Shown here: one piece after another, positions 21,387-24,373 of the stretch
Position numbering within the stretch: the first letter of the stretch is position 1
How the letters are laid out: each line of letters starts with the position of its first letter
Assembly (NCBI GenBank): GCA_002343845.1
Contig: DDSQ01000023.1
Location: 24,118-48,490 of the forward strand
Source of the DNA: Planctomycetes bacterium UBA2386
Lineage (GTDB): Bacteria; Planctomycetota; UBA1135; UBA2386
Length of the DNA: 24,373 nucleotides
Direction of reading: 5' to 3'
Position numbers and translations under genes: made by a program
The notes under the pieces: model-generated
Told to the model about the DNA's origin: nothing
What the model saw: the letters and a program-made list of their open reading frames with translations, nothing else
The model's database searches: none

Positions 21387-23219
21387 TCAGTCCAGTGAGA
21401 AGCCGGCGAGGTACTTCGCGCGATCGATCTCGGGCAGGCTCTTCTGCGCCGCGCGGCGGATGACGAAGTTCTCGAGCACGAGCACGTCCATCTCGGTGCC
21501 GAGGAAGCAGCGCAGCGCGTCCTGCGGCGTGCAGACGATCGGCTCGCCGCGCACGTTGAAGCTGGTGTTGATCAGCACCGGGCAGCCGGTGCGCGCGTGG
21601 AAGCGGCGCATCATCGACGCGAGCCGCGGATTGCGTTCGCCGTCGACGGTCTGCATGCGCGCCGAGAAGTCGACGTGCGTCACCGCTGGGATCACCGAGC
21701 GCAGTTGCTTCAGCTTGTCGAGGCCCTTGGCGCCCGCCTCGACCGGCTTGCGCTTCTGCTGGCGCACCGGCGCCACGATCAGCATGTAGGGACTGTCGTG
21801 CTCCGGCTCGATCTCGAAGTACTCACTCGCGTGTTCGCGCAGCACGATCGGCGCGAACGGCCGGAACGACTCGCGGAACTTGATCTTCAGGTTCATCACG
21901 CTCTGCATCTTCGGCGAGCGCGCGTCGCCGATGATGCTGCGCGAGCCGAGCGCGCGCGGACCGAACTCCATCGGTCCTTGGAACCAGCCGATCACGTTCT
22001 CCTGCTCGATCAGTTCGGCGACGCGGTCGGCGAGCCCCTGCTCGGTCGCGCAGTGCTCGTAGACGACGTTCTGGCCGTCGAGGAACGCGCGGATGTCGCC
22101 CTGTTCGTAGCGCGGGCCGAGCAGGCTGCCGCGCTGCGAGTCGCTCGGCTTCACCGTGCGCGGCTTGCCGAGCAGGTTGTGCCAGAGGAACTGCGCGGCA
22201 CCGAGCGCGCCGCCGGCATCGCCGGCCGCGGGCTGGATCCAGATCTTCTCGAACGGACCCTCGCGCAGGATCACGCCGTTGCCGACGCAGTTCAGGGCGA
22301 CGCCGCCGGCGAGGCAGAGGTTCTTCTTGCCGGTGATCTTGTGGGCCTGCCGCGCCGTGCGCAGCATCACGTCCTCGGTCACCTTCTGGATCGACGCCGC
22401 GAGATCCATGTGGTGCTGCTCGAGCGGGCTCTCCGGCGAGCGCGGCTGGAACCCGAACAGCGCGTGGAACTTCGGGCCCGTCATCGTCAGGCCCTGGCAG
22501 TAGTTGAAGTACGACAGGTCGAGGCGGTAGCTGCCGTCCTCGCGCAAGTCGATCAGGTGCTCGCGGATCAGCTTCTCGAACCGCGGCTCGCCGTACGGCG
22601 CGAGCCCCATCAGCTTGTACTCGCCGCTGTTGACCTTGAAGCCGCAGTAGTAGGTGAACGCCGAGTACAGCAGCCCGAGCGAGTGGGGGAAGCGGATCTC
22701 CTGCAGGAGCCGCATCCGGTTGCCTTCGCCGACGCCGAGCGACGTCGTCGCCCATTCGCCGACGCCATCCATCGTCACGATCGCCGCCTCCTCGAACGGC
22801 GACGGATAGAACGCCGACGCCGCGTGGCTCTCGTGGTGCTCCGGGAAGACGATGCGGTTCTTCGGCGCCACGCCGAGGTGCTTCTTCAGCAGCCGCCGCA
22901 TGTTGAGCTTGTCGCCGAGCAGGATGGGCAGCTGCTTTGCGAACGCGCGGATGCCGATCGGCGCGTAGCCGACGAACGTCTCGACGACGCGGTGGAACTT
23001 CAGGATCGGCTTGTCATAGAAGGCGACGAAGTCGAGGTCGCCGACGCCGATGCCGGCCGTGCGCAGCGCAAATTCGACGGCCTTGCCGGGATAACCGGCG
23101 TCGTGCTTCTTGCGCGTGAAGCGCTCTTCCTGCGCGGCAGCAACGATCTCACCGTCGCGCAGCAGGGCCGCGGCCGAATCGTGGTAGAAGGCCGAAATCC
23201 CGAGGATGTGGACGGGCAT
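21387..23219 (-). CDS. Carbamoyltransferase (NodU/CmcH family)
   Basis: 610 aa, the normal length for the NodU/TobZ/CmcH carbamoyltransferase family, which moves a carbamoyl group from carbamoyl phosphate via carbamoyl-AMP to a hydroxyl of a small molecule or sugar. N-terminal Kae1-like domain: ILGISAFYHDSAAALL (5-20), metal-binding HHESHAASAF (128-137), VTMDGVGEW (148-156), LAGGVALNC (303-311), and the C-terminal domain with GPMEFGPRALGSRSI (415-429), FRPFAPIV (452-459) and NTSFNVRGEPIV (551-562). ATG 23219 aligns with the family start; the frame is open upstream but the extra sequence is Arg/Pro-rich and unrelated. No glycosyltransferase or polyketide gene is beside it, so the acceptor cannot be inferred. 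Confidence 0.96.
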   Translation of the reverse strand: MPVHILGISAFYHDSAAALLRDGEIVAAAQEERFTRKKHDAGYPGKAVEFALRTAGIGVGDLDFVAFYDKPILKFHRVVETFVGYAPIGIRAFAKQLPILLGDKLNMRRLLKKHLGVAPKNRIVFPEHHESHAASAFYPSPFEEAAIVTMDGVGEWATTSLGVGEGNRMRLLQEIRFPHSLGLLYSAFTYYCGFKVNSGEYKLMGLAPYGEPRFEKLIREHLIDLREDGSYRLDLSYFNYCQGLTMTGPKFHALFGFQPRSPESPLEQHHMDLAASIQKVTEDVMLRTARQAHKITGKKNLCLAGGVALNCVGNGVILREGPFEKIWIQPAAGDAGGALGAAQFLWHNLLGKPRTVKPSDSQRGSLLGPRYEQGDIRAFLDGQNVVYEHCATEQGLADRVAELIEQENVIGWFQGPMEFGPRALGSRSIIGDARSPKMQSVMNLKIKFRESFRPFAPIVLREHASEYFEIEPEHDSPYMLIVAPVRQQKRKPVEAGAKGLDKLKQLRSVIPAVTHVDFSARMQTVDGERNPRLASMMRRFHARTGCPVLINTSFNVRGEPIVCTPQDALRCFLGTEMDVLVLENFVIRRAAQKSLPEIDRAKYLAGFSLD

Positions 23220-24096
23220 GGAGTCGGTGGCGATGCGCCGCAATTCGGGCGGCGCGGGAGTATGCCGCGGCGACGCAAGGCGATTCCACGTCCCCTGCTC
23301 ATGGGCGCGGGCGCATGCCCGGTTCTCGGACGGTGTCCCGTCGTTGCCAGCGCGACGTGCACGCCGCCCGTCCCATTGCAGGATCCGCCGCCACCACATC
23401 GCCGGCGGTGGGCGAACACGACGCTGCGCCTGGAGGGCGCACGTGGGTGCGCGTGCGTGCAACGGATCTCTCGAGTCTGCTCGAAGGGTCGCAGCCGCAG
23501 AGGTCCCGCCGGATCGTCGCACGAGCACAGCCAGGGGATCAGTCTCCGACGGCGTCGGCTGCGCCGGGAATCCGGTGGCACCGTATGCCGTCCCCAGGCA
23601 GGAGCGGGTCGCCATCGAAGCCGTGAAGTGACCGTAAGCTGCTCATTGTTATTGTCTTACGATCTCTCCACCAGAAGTCCGGTCCGGCGCGAGTGCCCCC
23701 GTTTGAGAAGCCACGCCCCCCCTCGTCGCCGCCGACTGCGCGAAGGCAGGCGCCCCCGGTCGCACGTACGGGACGCGGGTCGGCGCCATCCCGACGGGGA
23801 GCCATGGGTGGATCAGCCCAACTCGCATCCGGGTCTGCGGGGCCAACGCGATGGTCGCGCCATCGCCGCGGAGCGGAGCCAAGACCCGCTCTCCCTGCGG
23901 TTCCAGGGCCCCGCGCAGACGTTCCACCGCCGCACCGGCCCGGTGATCGCTCGATCGCGAAACGCAAACTCTGAAATTGACCGAACTGCTGCGATCTTTT
24001 AGAGCGGTTCCCCCTCCGGGCCGCCCTGACGTGATCCGTACGCTTCGCTCCGGCATCGACTGCTCGGCAGTCGGTGCGCCTTCGTAGTCACAGCGT
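23220..24096. other. Gene-poor interval with nested inverted repeats (possible structured RNA)
   Basis: About 0.88 kb without a convincing gene between the carbamoyltransferase start and the cytochrome gene. Left part (23220-23632): nothing recognised beyond the likely carbamoyltransferase promoter region. Two AT-rich patches stand out from the GC-rich background, 23633-23667 and 23957-24003. Between them, GTCTGC+GGGGCC (23833-23844) pairs with GGCCCC+GCAGAC (23907-23920, 2-nt bulge), enclosing hairpins GCGATGG/CCATCGC (23848-23866), GAGCGG/CCGCTC (23871-23891) and CCCTG/CAGGG (23893-23908, competing by 2 nt with the outer stem). CACCGG/CCGGTG follows near 23934-23945. The nesting resembles a multibranched RNA on either strand. 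A minus-strand frame ending near 23649 has fairly high GC3 and could be a gene remnant. Not matched to tmRNA, RNase P, SRP or a riboswitch class I know. Confidence 0.35.
24053..24077 (+). terminator. Strong 11-bp hairpin
   Basis: GCATCGACTGC-TCG-GCAGTCGGTGC forms 11 consecutive pairs (one G-U) around a 3-nt loop, the strongest local inverted repeat in the window. It has no T tract. It sits just after the AT-rich patch, so it could end an RNA from the interval to its left or be an attenuator in the leader of the cytochrome operon. Confidence 0.4.
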
Positions 24097-24234
24097 ATGG
24101 ACGTGAACAGGCTCCCGGGTTGCCTGACCCGCTCGCTGCCGCTGGCCGTCCTGCCCCTCGTCCCGGGGTGTTGCGGCAGCCCCACCCTTCTGATCGCACC
24201 TCGTCCCCGCTTTCGCGGAGGGGATCCCACGTGA
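24097..24234 (+). CDS. Possible 45-aa lipoprotein-like small ORF
   Basis: ATG 24097 to TGA 24232-24234, 45 aa. The sequence has a basic N-terminus, hydrophobic SLPLAVLPLV and a lipobox-like LVPGC, then a short Pro/Arg/Gly tail. Third codon positions are about 80 percent G/C, in keeping with real genes here. Its stop overlaps the GTG start of the cytochrome gene (GTGA), as in coupled pairs elsewhere in this window. Against it: no ribosome binding site before ATG 24097, a tail with no domain, and GC-rich DNA yields such ORFs by chance. It may be a leader peptide or not a gene. Confidence 0.3.
   Translation: MDVNRLPGCLTRSLPLAVLPLVPGCCGSPTLLIAPRPRFRGGDPT
24204..24224 (+). promoter_or_regulatory. 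Hairpin covering the ribosome binding site of the cytochrome gene
   Basis: GGAGGGG at 24217-24223 lies 7 nt before GTG 24231 and is a strong ribosome site. Its bases also form the right arm of a hairpin: CCCCGC (24205-24210), loop TTTC, GCGG-A-GG (24215-24221, A bulged). The fold would hide the site, so translation may need the upstream small ORF to be read or another trigger (inference). Confidence 0.4.
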
Positions 24235-24373
24235 CCGTCCTGTTTCCCAAGTGGACCAACAAGCTGCCCGCGATGCTGGCCCTCGGCGCCGCGGCAACCG
24301 GCCTGGTCGTGGTCTTCGCCGTCAACTTCTGGTTCTCGCCGAAGCACACCGACGTCGGTTACCAGCCGCACCA
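24231..24373 (+). CDS. actA: ActA-like multihaem cytochrome c of alternative complex III (partial, runs off right edge)
   Basis: The first 47 residues are visible. The sequence starts TVLFPKWTNKLPAM, has one membrane helix (about 14-34, MLALGAAATGLVVVFAVNF), then FSPKHTDVGYQPH. The WTN near the start, the single N-terminal helix and the FSPK(Y/H)TDVGYQP segment are the hallmark lead-in of the cytochrome c3-like subunit ActA of alternative complex III, which oxidises quinol. In ActA the first CxxCH haem sites come shortly after this point, outside the window. GTG 24231 has GGAGGGG 7 nt upstream. The call rests on the N-terminal pattern only, without any haem motif visible. Confidence 0.75.
   Translation, partial: MTVLFPKWTNKLPAMLALGAAATGLVVVFAVNFWFSPKHTDVGYQPH

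Noticed and set aside
21597..24002. An 801-codon plus-strand open frame antisense to the carbamoyltransferase
   Set aside because: Antisense shadow typical of GC-rich DNA. The minus strand encodes the complete carbamoyltransferase.
23957..24005. tmRNA-like tag (GCAAACTCTGAAATT... ending in TAG, peptide ANSEIDRTAAIF)
   Set aside because: No tmRNA 5' consensus, no TTCGA-type acceptor arm or CCA end, and the peptide does not end in the usual LAA/VAA-like residues.
23633..24010. RNase P RNA
   Set aside because: Neither strand has the conserved P4 sequences (GAGGAAAGUCC and the matching 3' ACAGAA region).

Overview
This is a GC-rich (roughly two-thirds G+C, strongly G/C-ending codons) chromosomal stretch from a bacterium. 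The gene content suggests a Planctomycetota-like lineage: a carbamoyltransferase/SxtJ/DUF5989 trio, an alternative-complex-III cytochrome start, a PIG-L deacetylase with a long C-terminal extension, an HNH nuclease family common in such genomes, and many secreted proteins of unknown function. The phylum is an inference from family content only; no rRNA or tRNA gene is visible.

Layout. (1) 1-6704, minus strand: a closely packed run, read right to left: a secreted gluzincin-like peptidase, a small lipoprotein, a metallo-beta-lactamase/beta-CASP ribonuclease, dapF, lemA, a secreted helical-repeat protein and a membrane M48 peptidase that runs off the left edge. Several genes touch or overlap by ATGA. 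(2) 6776-7141, plus: a small exported protein, divergent from the run above and convergent with the next block. (3) 7146-10866, minus: a membrane protein, a metallophosphoesterase and a PIG-L deacetylase in one run. (4) 10990-12595, plus: parA-parB, overlapping by 8 nt, with a near-consensus parS site inside parB. (5) 12620-14239, minus: a lipoprotein and a membrane-anchored divergent cyclophilin, convergent with parB. (6) 14420-18517, plus: an HNH nuclease whose C-terminus is frameshifted by a perfect 19-bp tandem duplication, a secreted protein that looks like a catalytically dead gluzincin, and a large DUF3352-like exported protein. (7) 18539-23219, minus: carbamoyltransferase, SxtJ-like membrane protein, DUF5989 protein, a sigma-70 factor and HemW. 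(8) 23220-24096: about 0.9 kb without a convincing gene but with nested inverted repeats that could be a structured RNA. (9) 24097-24373, plus: a possible 45-aa lipoprotein-like ORF overlapping the start of an ActA-like cytochrome c that runs off the right edge.

How the genes fit together. parABS points to chromosome segregation and probable proximity to the replication origin. lemA next to an M48 peptidase, together with the peptidase-fold and lipoprotein genes, looks like envelope maintenance. The carbamoyltransferase trio is a recurrent set that probably modifies a surface or secreted small molecule or glycan. dapF, hemW and the sigma factor are housekeeping genes. No mobile element, CRISPR array or phage gene was seen. 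The points most worth a second look are the parS inside parB, written in rare A/T-ending codons; the 19-bp duplication in the HNH gene; the dead-peptidase-like protein; the SxtJ trio; and the structured gap before the cytochrome gene.
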